Source: JBDHXE01 sp035445085
GTDB taxonomy: Bacteria; Bacteroidota; Ignavibacteria; Kapaibacteriales; UBA2268
NCBI GenBank assembly: GCA_035445085.1
Contig: DAOMQA010000003.1
Location: 124,001-188,000 of the forward strand
Length of the DNA stretch: 64,000 bases
Reading direction: 5' to 3'
The position numbers and the translations under genes were made by a program. The notes beneath the pieces are model-generated. The model searched no databases and was not told the DNA's origin. It worked only from the letters and a program-made list of their open reading frames with translations. Each line of letters begins with the position of its first letter. The stretch's first letter is position 1. Below, in pieces: positions 30,770 through 38,985 of the stretch.

Positions 30770-32770
30770 ATGAAAATATTCAACATATTTATATTAATTG
30801 TTCTATGTGCAATTAATCTTAATGCTGCTGATTGGTCAAAAACAAGTGGCCCAAAAGATGGTAGTATATATCTGGGTACTTATTGCTTACAGCATGTGTC
30901 TGATAATACGATTGTGGCTGGTACTATGGCTAATGGGGTTTTCAAAACCACTAATAGTGGAAATTCATGGACAAATGTGAAGAGTTTATCAACAACCTCA
31001 TATTGCTTAAGTAAAAGCTCTAATGGGTACTTGTTCTTGGGAACTGATGGCGATGGGGTATATCGTTCTACTGATAACGGGAATAATTGGACCAAGGTGC
31101 TTAGTTGTCAAGGTGTAGTTTGGGATATTAGCTCTGCAGGTAGTTCTAATATATATGCTTGTAGCGAAATTGATGGGGTATATCATTCCACTGATAATGG
31201 CGCAACTTGGAGCCTATTGTGGGAAACTGAAATGATACCTATTTCTGTATATGCTAATGGCAATGATATTTATGTCGGTACAATGATAGATGGACTTTAT
31301 TACTCTGATGATGGAGGATTGAATTTCAACTTTTTAGACTTTTCTGGTGATGTTGTTTGGGATATTGCCACAAACCAAGATTCTATAATTGTATGTACAG
31401 AAATGGGTGGCGTAAATTATTCTACTGACGGTGCAACTTTTACAAACTTTGGATTTCCAAACTCTGGCGTAAGTCGATTTTATCAATTTAGCAATGGCAA
31501 ACAATACCTTATAGCTACAAATATGGTATATGTTTATGATCCAATTGAGAATCTATGGGAATCCTATAATGATGGTTTAGGGATAAATAGTGCGAGTGAT
31601 ATTGAAGAAGATAGCGAAGGGTATTTGCTTGTGTCTACTTTAGGCGATGGTGTATATAAAACTTCCACTTCAATCTTAGAGCCAGAAATATTATCCTTAA
31701 GCGATGCTAATTCTGAGTATTGTGCTGGAGAATATTTTACAATTGATTATACTGCACGTGGTGCTTTCGCAGGGACTAACAATTTTACTATTCAACTTTC
31801 TGATGCTGATGGTGATTTTACTAATCCGATTATCATAGGCACAGTACAAGCTCAAAAAAGTGGTTCTATTGATGTAGTTATTCCTTTTGATACTCCGCAA
31901 GGTGCTAACCATCATTATAGAATAGTATCTTCGCAACCAGTAATTACGGGTCCAAGTTCTACGTCTTTTGTTGTAAATGAACTAAGCACTTCGCTTAATA
32001 GTCCTGCTAATTTTGCTACAGATGTTAGCGTGAAGCCAACTTTTTCTTGGGAAGCAAATGATTGCGCTGTAAATTATACTTTGCAAGTGTCTACAGAGAG
32101 TGATTTTTCAACTATTGATTATCAATTTGCTAGTTTAAGTACTAATTCTTACACAATGCTTGTAGAATTAAATACAAACACTACTTACTATTGGAGAGTA
32201 ATTTTGCAATCTCTTCTTGGAGATGAACTATATACAGATTATAACGAGTTTCTTACAACTGCAAATGCACTTGATAACCAAACAATTTACTTAAAGGCTG
32301 GTTGGAATATTATATCAAGCTACATTACAAACGAATCTATGAACGTAGCAAACTATTTAGGTAGCATAGCGTCAAATATAACAATAGTCAAAAATGCTAC
32401 TGGCAAAGTATATATACCAGAGTTTAATATAAATACTATAAATAATTGGAATATCAATAGTTCCTATAGATTTTTTATGAAGAATGCCGATACATTAGAA
32501 TTATCAGGCGAGGCAATTGTGCCTGAAAATAATACTATTAATTTATCTGCAGGCTGGAATATGTTATCGTACTTAAGAAATTCACCAATGAATATTATTA
32601 CTGCTTTACAGCAATTAACAGATAATAGCAATTTAGTAATTGCAAAAAATGCTAAAGGTCAAACATATATACCTGCTTTTGGTATAAATACGATTGGTGA
32701 TATGCTACCTGGCCAAGGATATTTAATATATGTTACTAATGTGGATGCGTTTACATATCCAGCTAATTAA
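30770..32770 (+). CDS. Secreted BNR/sortilin-repeat protein
   Basis: 666 residues with a signal peptide (cut near L-N-A-A, ~21). Residues ~25-300 contain BNR/Asp-box repeats of the form S-T-D-N-G-x-x-W and G-D-G-V-Y, as in photosystem-stability or sortilin-like propellers. Residues ~310-400 and ~400-490 are Ig/FN3-like (L-N-S-P-A-N..P-T-F-S-W; T-T-Y-Y-W-R-V). Residues ~500-666 are two copies of an ~80-residue unit with A-G-W-N-x-x-S, K-N-A-x-G-x-x-Y-I-P-x-F and a closing Y-R-F-F-M or G-Y-L-I-Y-V. No type A sorting domain is present. GAGGA precedes the start. A surface-exposed propeller is likely; its ligand is unknown. Confidence 0.68.
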   Translation: MKIFNIFILIVLCAINLNAADWSKTSGPKDGSIYLGTYCLQHVSDNTIVAGTMANGVFKTTNSGNSWTNVKSLSTTSYCLSKSSNGYLFLGTDGDGVYRSTDNGNNWTKVLSCQGVVWDISSAGSSNIYACSEIDGVYHSTDNGATWSLLWETEMIPISVYANGNDIYVGTMIDGLYYSDDGGLNFNFLDFSGDVVWDIATNQDSIIVCTEMGGVNYSTDGATFTNFGFPNSGVSRFYQFSNGKQYLIATNMVYVYDPIENLWESYNDGLGINSASDIEEDSEGYLLVSTLGDGVYKTSTSILEPEILSLSDANSEYCAGEYFTIDYTARGAFAGTNNFTIQLSDADGDFTNPIIIGTVQAQKSGSIDVVIPFDTPQGANHHYRIVSSQPVITGPSSTSFVVNELSTSLNSPANFATDVSVKPTFSWEANDCAVNYTLQVSTESDFSTIDYQFASLSTNSYTMLVELNTNTTYYWRVILQSLLGDELYTDYNEFLTTANALDNQTIYLKAGWNIISSYITNESMNVANYLGSIASNITIVKNATGKVYIPEFNINTINNWNINSSYRFFMKNADTLELSGEAIVPENNTINLSAGWNMLSYLRNSPMNIITALQQLTDNSNLVIAKNAKGQTYIPAFGINTIGDMLPGQGYLIYVTNVDAFTYPAN

Positions 32771-32792
32771 TACTTACTCATAATTTATAAAT

Positions 32793-32826
32793 AATAAGGG
32801 CTTATCTGCAAAGATAATCCCTTATT
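32793..32826 (+). terminator. Hairpin terminator after the BNR-repeat gene
   Basis: AATAAGGG (32793-32800) pairs with CCCTTATT (32819-32826), and an inner TTATCT/AGATAA stem closes on a GCAA loop. It lies 23 bases after the stop and marks the end of the surface-protein island. Confidence 0.75.
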
Positions 32827-33009
32827 TGCTAGTAGATAGTAAGTCCATTTCTATAAATACCACTCTAATTATAACTAATTCACCTTCATATTCTTAATAA
32901 AATAAATAATATTTGTGATAAAAATGGCAAAAAAAAAGTTTTTTGTAACAATAACTCAAAATATTTTGTATGTTTGTAAAGTATAATAAAGTACGATTCT
33001 GCTTTTTAG

Positions 33010-33035
33010 GGTAAAGAATAATTACGTTCTTTACC
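33010..33035 (+). promoter_or_regulatory. 9-bp hairpin upstream of subunit II
   Basis: GGTAAAGAA (33010-33018) and TTCTTTACC (33027-33035) are a perfect inverted repeat with an 8-base loop, 80 bases before the subunit II start. A TAnnTTTG match (32969-32976), the -7 element typical of Bacteroidota, lies just upstream, so the hairpin may sit in the 5' leader. The rest of the 32771-33114 gap shows no gene. Confidence 0.4.
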
Positions 33036-33058
33036 TTAATAATTAGAAGATAGTAATA

Positions 33059-33076
33059 ATTTGGTTATAGCCAAAT
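33059..33076. promoter_or_regulatory. 18-bp near-perfect palindrome upstream of subunit II
   Basis: ATTTGG (33059-33064) and CCAAAT (33071-33076) surround TTATAG, giving an 18-base palindrome with one imperfect pair. It is 39 bases before the start codon. It does not match the usual FNR/DNR site (TTGAT-N4-ATCAA). An operator for another dimeric regulator is a reasonable guess. Confidence 0.4.
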
Positions 33077-33114
33077 TGATTATGAAAATATCCACTATTT
33101 TTAAGGAATTTGTT

Positions 33115-33681
33115 ATGACATTAACTTTACAAGAACTTGCGGGAGTTATATCATTAGTCCTAAGTATATTAGTAGTAATGATTTTTGCTTACTTAATAGT
33201 AGCAGCTACTAAAAGTGAGGACAAGGTAACCGCAAAAAAGAAAATATATAAAGTAAGAGGACGCTACCTTTGGGGTTTAGGAGGAGCGGTGGCTGTACTT
33301 TTCTTTATATCAATGCAATCTCTTCCCTATCCAAGTTTTATGGGAACTGCCGACAAGGTAGTAAATGTCGTTGCATATCAATGGGCATGGAAATTAGCTG
33401 AAGGCGAGGCTACAGTAGATCCTGCTACATTCGATGGCACTAATGATATTACTTTACCAGCAAACACAATGATACAATTTAACGTAACTTCTGCGGACGT
33501 AAACCACAATTTTGCCATCTATGATAGTGAAGGCGTATTAGTGGCACAGACACAAGCAATGCCAAGCTATACTAACAAATTATTATATAAATTCAAACAA
33601 GCCGGCGAATACAAGGTTCTTTGTTTGGAGTATTGTGGTTTAGCGCATGCCTTTATGGTTGCAAATATTCATGTTAAATAA
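33115..33681 (+). CDS. Heme-copper oxidoreductase subunit II (CuA protein)
   Basis: 189 residues; the start at 33115 is preferred over 33061 because AAGGAA lies 8 bases upstream. There are two membrane segments (~8-33 and ~55-75) and a periplasmic cupredoxin domain. CuA ligands are visible: H131, then C170-x3-C174-x3-H178-x2-M181 in 'C-L-E-Y-C-G-L-A-H-A-F-M'; E172 also fits. It passes electrons from a periplasmic donor to subunit I, whose gene follows 19 bases after the stop. It is shorter than mitochondrial-type subunit II, in line with B-family or NO-reductase partners. No cytochrome c domain is fused. Confidence 0.9.
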   Translation: MTLTLQELAGVISLVLSILVVMIFAYLIVAATKSEDKVTAKKKIYKVRGRYLWGLGGAVAVLFFISMQSLPYPSFMGTADKVVNVVAYQWAWKLAEGEATVDPATFDGTNDITLPANTMIQFNVTSADVNHNFAIYDSEGVLVAQTQAMPSYTNKLLYKFKQAGEYKVLCLEYCGLAHAFMVANIHVK

Positions 33682-33700
33682 AATATTGGAAAGGAAAAAT

Positions 33701-35203
33701 ATGTTACAATTAGATCCATTGGAATTTAAAAAGCAAAGAAGATTAGCAGTATTATGGGGAATTACTTTGATGATACTTTTCCCTGTATTAATTATATTAG
33801 GTCTTCTTATGCGTATGAGTCAGGGCGATATGTCAGATTTATCGCCAGATACTTTTTATGCTTATATGACCTTTCATGGTCTTGGGATGGCTGGCACTTT
33901 ATTCAGTTTTTCGTTAGCAGGTCTGTGGTTTTTAAATAGCACACGCATAGTAAGACTAAATTTAAAAATTGGTTATTTTGTTTATATTGCTATCCTCTTA
34001 GGAGTAATTGGATTAGCTATAGGTGTATTTGTAGGTAACTTCGGACCAGGTTGGTATATGCTTTATCCGCTACCTTTCAAGGGAGGATCGTGGAGCACTT
34101 GGTCTACACAAATATCAACTGTATCACTATTGATTTTAGGTGCATCGTGGCTAATAGGTATATTACATATACTATATAATTTGGCAAAAGAGTTTGGAGG
34201 TTTATCTAATTTATTAGGCTGGCAATACCTAAAAAAACAAGAAGTAAAGCGAGAATTACCACCTCTTGTGCTAATTACTACAATTAGTTTAATACCTGGT
34301 CTATTTGCTTTTGTTACTGGCGCTGCAATGCTAATTATGTATTTATTACAAACATTCGAACCTACATTGAATTTTGACCCATTACTAATGAAGAATATGG
34401 TTATGTTCTTTGGGCATACACTTGTAAATATTACAATGTATTGTTGCTTAGGTTGGGTATATACGTTGTTACCAGAATTTACTCACAGAGAATGGAAAGT
34501 AAATAATGTATTAGTGTATTCTTGGAATGCTACTTTCTTCTTTATTGTATTTGCATACTTCCACCATTTATATATGGACTTTTCTCAAGCAAGCGGATTG
34601 CAATATTTTGGTCAAGTAGCTTCATACTTAAGCCCAATTCCAGCAACAGGTATTACTATGTTTGGGGTAGTAGCACAAATTTATCATGCAAAATTAAAAT
34701 GGTCGATAGTTCCATTAACATTTTTAATGGGGACGCTTGGTTGGGCTATTGGTGGCTTATCCGCTGTAGTTGATTCTACTATTGCAATTAATAAAGTATT
34801 ACATAATACATTATGGGTGCCTGCACACTTCCATACTTATATGTTGATGGGTGTGGTCTTATTCATTATTGGATTTTTATTTTATTTATTCTCTGCTAAA
34901 GGGAATATTAAAATATCAAAAGTTGCAATGGCTGGATTTTGGACCTTTGTGTTGGGTAGCTATGGATTTCTCCTAATGTTTTATTTGGGTGGTTACCATA
35001 GTATTCCGCGTCGATTCTCAAGCTATTCTGGTGTCGGTATCGAAAGTACACATAGTATAGGAGCATCTTTAGCAAAAGGTGGCGTTCATTCTATTCATCT
35101 ACTACTTCTAGGATTGTTTGTTATGTATGTTGTATTAGTATACAACTTAATGAAAAAGAGCGATGCGGATTTAGAAGCTGAAGCTCTTAGCGAAAATTCT
35201 TAA
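33701..35203 (+). CDS. Heme-copper oxidoreductase subunit I, Tyr replaced by Asn (possible NO reductase)
   Basis: 500 residues, ~12 membrane helices; start at 33701 after GGAAAGGAAA. Low-spin heme ligands are H59 (F-H-G) and H378, the high-spin heme ligand is H376 (P-A-H-F-H), and CuB ligands are H239 and H288-H289 (H-H-L-Y-M-D). Oxygen reductases of the A and B families have H-x3-Y at the first CuB ligand, with the Tyr cross-linked to the His. Here the text is G-H-T-L-V-N, so residue 243 is Asn. In cNOR/qNOR this place is Glu. Newer NO-reductase families with other residues here have been described, and I recall one named nNOR; assignment to it is inference. A divergent oxidase remains possible. 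Confidence 0.85.
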   Translation: MLQLDPLEFKKQRRLAVLWGITLMILFPVLIILGLLMRMSQGDMSDLSPDTFYAYMTFHGLGMAGTLFSFSLAGLWFLNSTRIVRLNLKIGYFVYIAILLGVIGLAIGVFVGNFGPGWYMLYPLPFKGGSWSTWSTQISTVSLLILGASWLIGILHILYNLAKEFGGLSNLLGWQYLKKQEVKRELPPLVLITTISLIPGLFAFVTGAAMLIMYLLQTFEPTLNFDPLLMKNMVMFFGHTLVNITMYCCLGWVYTLLPEFTHREWKVNNVLVYSWNATFFFIVFAYFHHLYMDFSQASGLQYFGQVASYLSPIPATGITMFGVVAQIYHAKLKWSIVPLTFLMGTLGWAIGGLSAVVDSTIAINKVLHNTLWVPAHFHTYMLMGVVLFIIGFLFYLFSAKGNIKISKVAMAGFWTFVLGSYGFLLMFYLGGYHSIPRRFSSYSGVGIESTHSIGASLAKGGVHSIHLLLLGLFVMYVVLVYNLMKKSDADLEAEALSENS

Positions 35204-35214
35204 TAGATTATAAT

Positions 35215-35258
35215 GAGTAAAGGGACTTATATCATAAAAATATTAAATCCCTTTACTC
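35215..35258 (+). terminator. 11-bp hairpin after subunit I
   Basis: GAGTAAAGGGA (35215-35225) pairs perfectly with 35248-35258 across a 22-base AT-rich loop, 12 bases after the stop. It probably reduces read-through into the Sco gene. Confidence 0.6.
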
Positions 35259-35300
35259 GTAAATTTAGTAAGGTACTCGGTTTGAGTATATAAATATAAA

Positions 35301-35340
35301 CTCCTTATAGTTGAGGAGCTATCTGTAAGGCAGATAGGAG
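35301..35340 (+). promoter_or_regulatory. Leader with competing hairpins over the Sco ribosome site
   Basis: CTCCT (35301-35305) can pair with AGGAG at 35314-35318 or with the likely ribosome site AGGAG at 35336-35340. A second stem CTATCTG/CAGATAG (35319-35325 with 35331-35337) covers the first bases of that site. The ATG is at 35350. The arrangement could let translation respond to a ligand or temperature, or may be chance. Confidence 0.35.
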
Positions 35341-35349
35341 ATTAATTTA

Positions 35350-35994
35350 ATGAAAAAGATACTTATACCTATAATAACATTCTGCGTATGTTTTGCTGTA
35401 ATTTGGAGTTGGACTAATGCTTTTAGTTCTTTTACTGTTTTTTCATATACTTTAAAAGAAGCTGGCGATACTCCTCGCTATTTTCCCGATATTAAGTTTA
35501 TAAATCAAAATGCTAATGTTTTCGATTTAAAAGATAAGCATAAATATGTTTTAATGAATTTTGTTTACTTAAATTGCCCATCTGTCTGCCATAAAGTAAA
35601 CAATCAATTAGAAGAGATATACCACCTATTAGATACATCTATTGTGCCATCAAAATTAGAGTTCGTTACTGTTAGTTTTGATTTAAAAAATGATAACTTA
35701 GAAAAGATTGAAAAGTATCGCGATTTCTTTGGTGATAGTATACCCGGCTGGGCGTTTGCTTTACCATATCAAACAAATGAAGTGCAATTCCGTAACTTCT
35801 TAAAAGATATTGGTATTTGGGCAGAAGAAGCTCCTCAAACGGGCATCATTAATCATTCAATTTATTTATTTCTAATTTCTCCGGAGAATAAAATCATAAA
35901 GACGTTCGACCCTGCTAGAGAAAATAACCAACAAATAATTAATAAGCTATATCAATGTATTCAAGAAAAGCCAGAGTTGTCATCTATTCGTTAA
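35350..35994 (+). CDS. Sco1/SenC-type copper chaperone
   Basis: 214 residues with an N-terminal membrane anchor (~5-25) and a thioredoxin-like domain outside. The copper-binding set is C76-P-S-V-C80 and H169 (N-H-S-I-Y-L-F), the Sco signature. Sco proteins deliver copper to, or reduce, the CuA site of subunit II, which fits the CuA gene upstream. Its end overlaps the next membrane-protein gene by 40 bases, so those two are probably translated together. Confidence 0.9.
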   Translation: MKKILIPIITFCVCFAVIWSWTNAFSSFTVFSYTLKEAGDTPRYFPDIKFINQNANVFDLKDKHKYVLMNFVYLNCPSVCHKVNNQLEEIYHLLDTSIVPSKLEFVTVSFDLKNDNLEKIEKYRDFFGDSIPGWAFALPYQTNEVQFRNFLKDIGIWAEEAPQTGIINHSIYLFLISPENKIIKTFDPARENNQQIINKLYQCIQEKPELSSIR

Positions 35995-36539
35995 TAATAG
36001 TGGTGTTTTATTTAATATCATTCCAATTTAATGACTGGTTCTCTATTACTATGCCACGCCATCAGCTAATACAATTACCCTTAATGCTCTTGTTGGGCAT
36101 AATTATAGCCTTTACTTTGCCTAAACTCATAATAAAAGAACTCCACTGGGGTATTTCTGCTTTAATTTTTATAATGGCATCGTTGGTATTTTGGATGTTG
36201 CCACTATCTATTGACTTCACTATTGTTTCTGAAAGTTTTAATAGATTGATGCATGTTAATATGCTTATCTGTGGCGTATTGCTAATAGCTACGTTCCGTG
36301 GGATTATTTTTGAACTTAAATACATTTTTATGGGCATGGTTTCGGCTATGCTTGCTTCTACTGGATTATCTTTGTCAGTTTTTAATATACTATTGTGTAG
36401 TTCCTTCGATATAGAACAACAAAAAGAAACGGGGCTACTATTAATCATAATTGGAGTTAGTTTGTTTGTTGCAAACATCGTATTTTTCTTTAGAGCTTTA
36501 TCTAAAAAAAATATTAAAGATGAGCAATTAGCGGGCTAA
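35955..36539 (+). CDS. Membrane protein of the respiratory cluster, unknown
   Basis: 194 residues with about six hydrophobic segments and little else. Possible metal-binding residues occur near the membrane faces: M-P-R-H-Q, L-H-W and L-M-H-V-N-M. The first ~13 codons overlap the Sco gene in another frame. Position after Sco suggests a role in copper or heme delivery, or an extra subunit. There is a faint resemblance to CtaG/DUF1404-like proteins, too weak to assign. Confidence 0.55.
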   Translation: MYSRKARVVIYSLIIVVFYLISFQFNDWFSITMPRHQLIQLPLMLLLGIIIAFTLPKLIIKELHWGISALIFIMASLVFWMLPLSIDFTIVSESFNRLMHVNMLICGVLLIATFRGIIFELKYIFMGMVSAMLASTGLSLSVFNILLCSSFDIEQQKETGLLLIIIGVSLFVANIVFFFRALSKKNIKDEQLAG

Positions 36540-36564
36540 ATTCTTTAAATTATGAAATAAAATA

Positions 36565-37020
36565 TTAAAATGGCTTTAGTACCATCAAGAAAATAATTAT
36601 TATAAAGATTAAATTTTCAATCCTTTCATAAAAAAATAATTTCTTAGATAATTTATAGTATGCTTGAGGGATTTCATCCCCAGTGTGTTCTTTAAGCAAG
36701 GCTTTGATAGGTTTGGATAAAGGCGAAAGAATAATGGGACCAAACGCAAGAGCAATTACAAACAGTATTAAACTTAAAAGATACCAAGTTAAATCAAATA
36801 AATATGTTCTCATTATACCCATTGTTAAGCCAGATAACAAAAGTAAAGTGCCGCCTACCATCACAAATATATGCAAACGATTACGAATAAGGTAAGCATG
36901 TCTTAGTTCTACCATAGTTTTTGCTTTCGTTACAATATATATCATTACAAACCCAGGTCCCATACCCAAAATTGCTGATAAAATATGTATTAGCACTATA
37001 ATATTATACAATGTTAGCAT
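36565..37020 (-). CDS. DUF2269-like integral membrane protein
   Basis: 151 residues, leftward, four hydrophobic helices. It matches the DUF2269 pattern: an N-terminal H-I-L-S-A-I-L-G-M-G-P helix, R-N-R-L-H-I near the second helix, and G-L-T-M-G followed by an aromatic turn. The function of the family is not established; members often lie near respiratory or copper genes. It converges on the preceding membrane protein with 25 bases between stops and is divergent from the phage block. Confidence 0.65.
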   Translation of the reverse strand: MLTLYNIIVLIHILSAILGMGPGFVMIYIVTKAKTMVELRHAYLIRNRLHIFVMVGGTLLLLSGLTMGIMRTYLFDLTWYLLSLILFVIALAFGPIILSPLSKPIKALLKEHTGDEIPQAYYKLSKKLFFYERIENLIFIIIIFLMVLKPF

Positions 37021-37101
37021 TATAATTTCCTATTCATTTAATTCTATATCCGAAGAAGGAGATTGTTATAATTATAATAAGACTGCAATGTCCGCTTCTA
37101 C

Positions 37102-37135
37102 AAATGTAATAATAAAGAGAACAATTATTACATTT
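37102..37135. promoter_or_regulatory. 12-bp perfect inverted repeat between DUF2269 and phage block
   Basis: AAATGTAATAAT (37102-37113) and ATTATTACATTT (37124-37135) surround a 10-base spacer in the divergent gap. A dimeric regulator site or hairpin is possible. Confidence 0.35.
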
Positions 37136-37196
37136 AATTCATCACTTATCCAATACTTTGTTAAATAACATTTTTAATAGTGGTTTGTATATAGTA

Positions 37197-37243
37197 TAGT
37201 TTTGTACCATAATAGTTTTTAAATTTATTCAATTAGGTACAAA
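37197..37243 (+). promoter_or_regulatory. Candidate promoter and operator of the phage block
   Basis: TAGTTTTG (37197-37204) fits the Bacteroidota -7 element TAnnTTTG; a clear -33 TTTG is not seen. TTTGTACC (37201-37208) overlaps it and is matched by an inverted copy GGTACAAA (37236-37243) five bases before the start codon. A protein bound to both half-sites would block the promoter. Confidence 0.4.
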
Positions 37244-37248
37244 AAAAT

Positions 37249-38007
37249 ATGTGGATAGAAGTTTTTAAGGTAGGTACCCATAAAGACAAAAATGGTCATT
37301 CCGATACCTATACTCAAGATTCCTTAGCAGCGATTGCGTCTGATTATAATACTAAAATTCAGAGCTACCCAAATCTAATTATGCCTGTACTCAATTCCCA
37401 TGATAATGATGCTATAAAGCTTGGGACTATCAAGCAATTAACATTAAACAATGATATATTACTTGCTGACATAGATATTGATGATAGTGAAATCATCAGG
37501 AAAATGCAGAATAATGAAATACAAAATATATCGATAGGTCTAAGTGAAAATAATCTTACTCACATTGCTCTATTAGAAAATGAATTACCAGCTGTAGAGG
37601 GACTTTTACCTATACAAGAAAGTATTGCAGTAGAAGCATTGTCAGTACAAGACAAGACAATTAATAATGATATAGCAGAATTAAAAGAAAAGTATAAGCA
37701 ATTAAACAAAGGCTTTAGCCCAATATCGTTAGAATTAGCAGAGGGGATATTAGAGAACTTAGCAAAGGTAGACCCCGATATTAGCAAATCTATCGGTAAC
37801 AATTTTATTAAATTTATTGAAGACTTACAAAAGTCATATCTTACGAGAGAATATTCCCATTATAAATCTAATGCTGAATATGAATATAGGATGAACTTTA
37901 CTAATAGTTCATCTGATAGGCAATTACTACATGCAGAAATAATAAAGCAACTAAAAAACAATCCATCTTTAAATTATGAGCAAGCATTGCTTAAGGTCAT
38001 TCAATAA
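37249..38007 (+). CDS. Phage Mu I-like prohead protease/scaffold
   Basis: 252 residues. The N-terminus (V-F-K-V-G-T-H-K-D-K-N-G) and the later H-I-A-L-L-E-N-E-L-P-A-V-E-G-L (~105-119) follow the pattern of Mu I-like prohead proteases, where the text is typically 'H-x-A-L-L-G-x-x-P-P-A-V-x-G-L'. Residues ~150-252 are helical and charged, like a scaffold tail. Such proteins guide capsid assembly and are then cut. It is directly followed by the capsid gene, the usual phage order. No signal peptide. The start is the only ATG before the conserved opening. Confidence 0.75.
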   Translation: MWIEVFKVGTHKDKNGHSDTYTQDSLAAIASDYNTKIQSYPNLIMPVLNSHDNDAIKLGTIKQLTLNNDILLADIDIDDSEIIRKMQNNEIQNISIGLSENNLTHIALLENELPAVEGLLPIQESIAVEALSVQDKTINNDIAELKEKYKQLNKGFSPISLELAEGILENLAKVDPDISKSIGNNFIKFIEDLQKSYLTREYSHYKSNAEYEYRMNFTNSSSDRQLLHAEIIKQLKNNPSLNYEQALLKVIQ

Positions 38008-38030
38008 TTTTTTTATCATAGGAGAGCAAA

Positions 38031-38966
38031 ATGATACAATTAGATAAATTGCGTATGATAGACCCAGTACTTACGGGATTAGCGCAATCGTATTCAAACT
38101 TTAACTTAATATATAAAGAATTATTTCCTATTGTTGCGGTAACTAAGCAGAAGGGAAAAATTCCTTTATTTGGTAAGGAAGCCTTTGCGTCGAGGCAAAC
38201 TGAAAGAGCTATTAGAAGTAGATCTAATAGAATATTGCCAAGCGATATTGAACTAATAACATTTGAAACACAAGAACACGATATAGAGGTAGCTTTAGAC
38301 TACCTTGAAAACGAAGAATCATTAAATAATCTTAAATATGAAAAGCGGCTAACGAAACAATTATCAGATATTTTGGAGCTTACAAAAGAAATTGAGGCTG
38401 CAGAATTGGCTCAAGATACTAATGAATATTCTTCTGGAATGTATAGAGAACTTACGAATGCTGAAGCAATAGATAACCCAAGTTCTACAATTAATCCTAT
38501 TGAGCTAATTATGGAATCGAAAGAAAGCATACGTTCTAAAATTGCTATATACCCAAATACAATGATTATTGGAGTAAGAGCATATAAAGCTCTGCTTAAC
38601 CATACTAAAATTGTAGAGAAAATTAAATTTACTGGCGTGCAAAAGGTAAGTAAGGATATGTTAAGTGAGCTTTTTGAAATTCCAAATATTAAAGTGGGGA
38701 TGGCACTAACAAGCAATGATAATACTACTTTTAGTGATATTTGGAGTGATAACATAGTGTTAGCTTATGTCGATAGGAGTAGTTCGGAAGAAAGAACCGA
38801 ATACAATCCAAGCTTTGGCTATACATTCCAAAGGCAAGGCTTACCAGAAACAGATACTTACTTTGAGAATGGAGGTAAAATCAAGGTAATAAGATGCACT
38901 GACAATTATGGAATTAAAATTACGGGAAAAGATGCAGGCTATTTAATTAAAAATATTTGTCAATAA
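38031..38966 (+). CDS. Major capsid protein (HK97 fold expected)
   Basis: 311 residues. The layout matches Mu-like/phage E-type major capsid proteins: an N-terminal L-T-G-L-A-Q-S-Y, an arm with K-G-K-I-P-L-F and R-S-R-S-N, a spine helix (~95-130), and a late domain with V-A-Y-V-D-R and P-S-F-G-Y-T-F. It follows the protease by 23 bases with GGAGAG upstream. The P-N-T-M-I-I-G segment (~178) resembles the 'P-N-x-x-x-x-G' step before the E-loop in this family. An encapsulin-like shell is a less likely alternative. Confidence 0.75.
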   Translation: MIQLDKLRMIDPVLTGLAQSYSNFNLIYKELFPIVAVTKQKGKIPLFGKEAFASRQTERAIRSRSNRILPSDIELITFETQEHDIEVALDYLENEESLNNLKYEKRLTKQLSDILELTKEIEAAELAQDTNEYSSGMYRELTNAEAIDNPSSTINPIELIMESKESIRSKIAIYPNTMIIGVRAYKALLNHTKIVEKIKFTGVQKVSKDMLSELFEIPNIKVGMALTSNDNTTFSDIWSDNIVLAYVDRSSSEERTEYNPSFGYTFQRQGLPETDTYFENGGKIKVIRCTDNYGIKITGKDAGYLIKNICQ

Positions 38967-38985
38967 TAATATATAGGAGTCAGTT

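Noticed and set aside
38031..38966. Encapsulin shell instead of phage capsid
   Set aside because: Protease, decoration, DUF1320 and terminase neighbours and the Mu-like layout favour a phage capsid.
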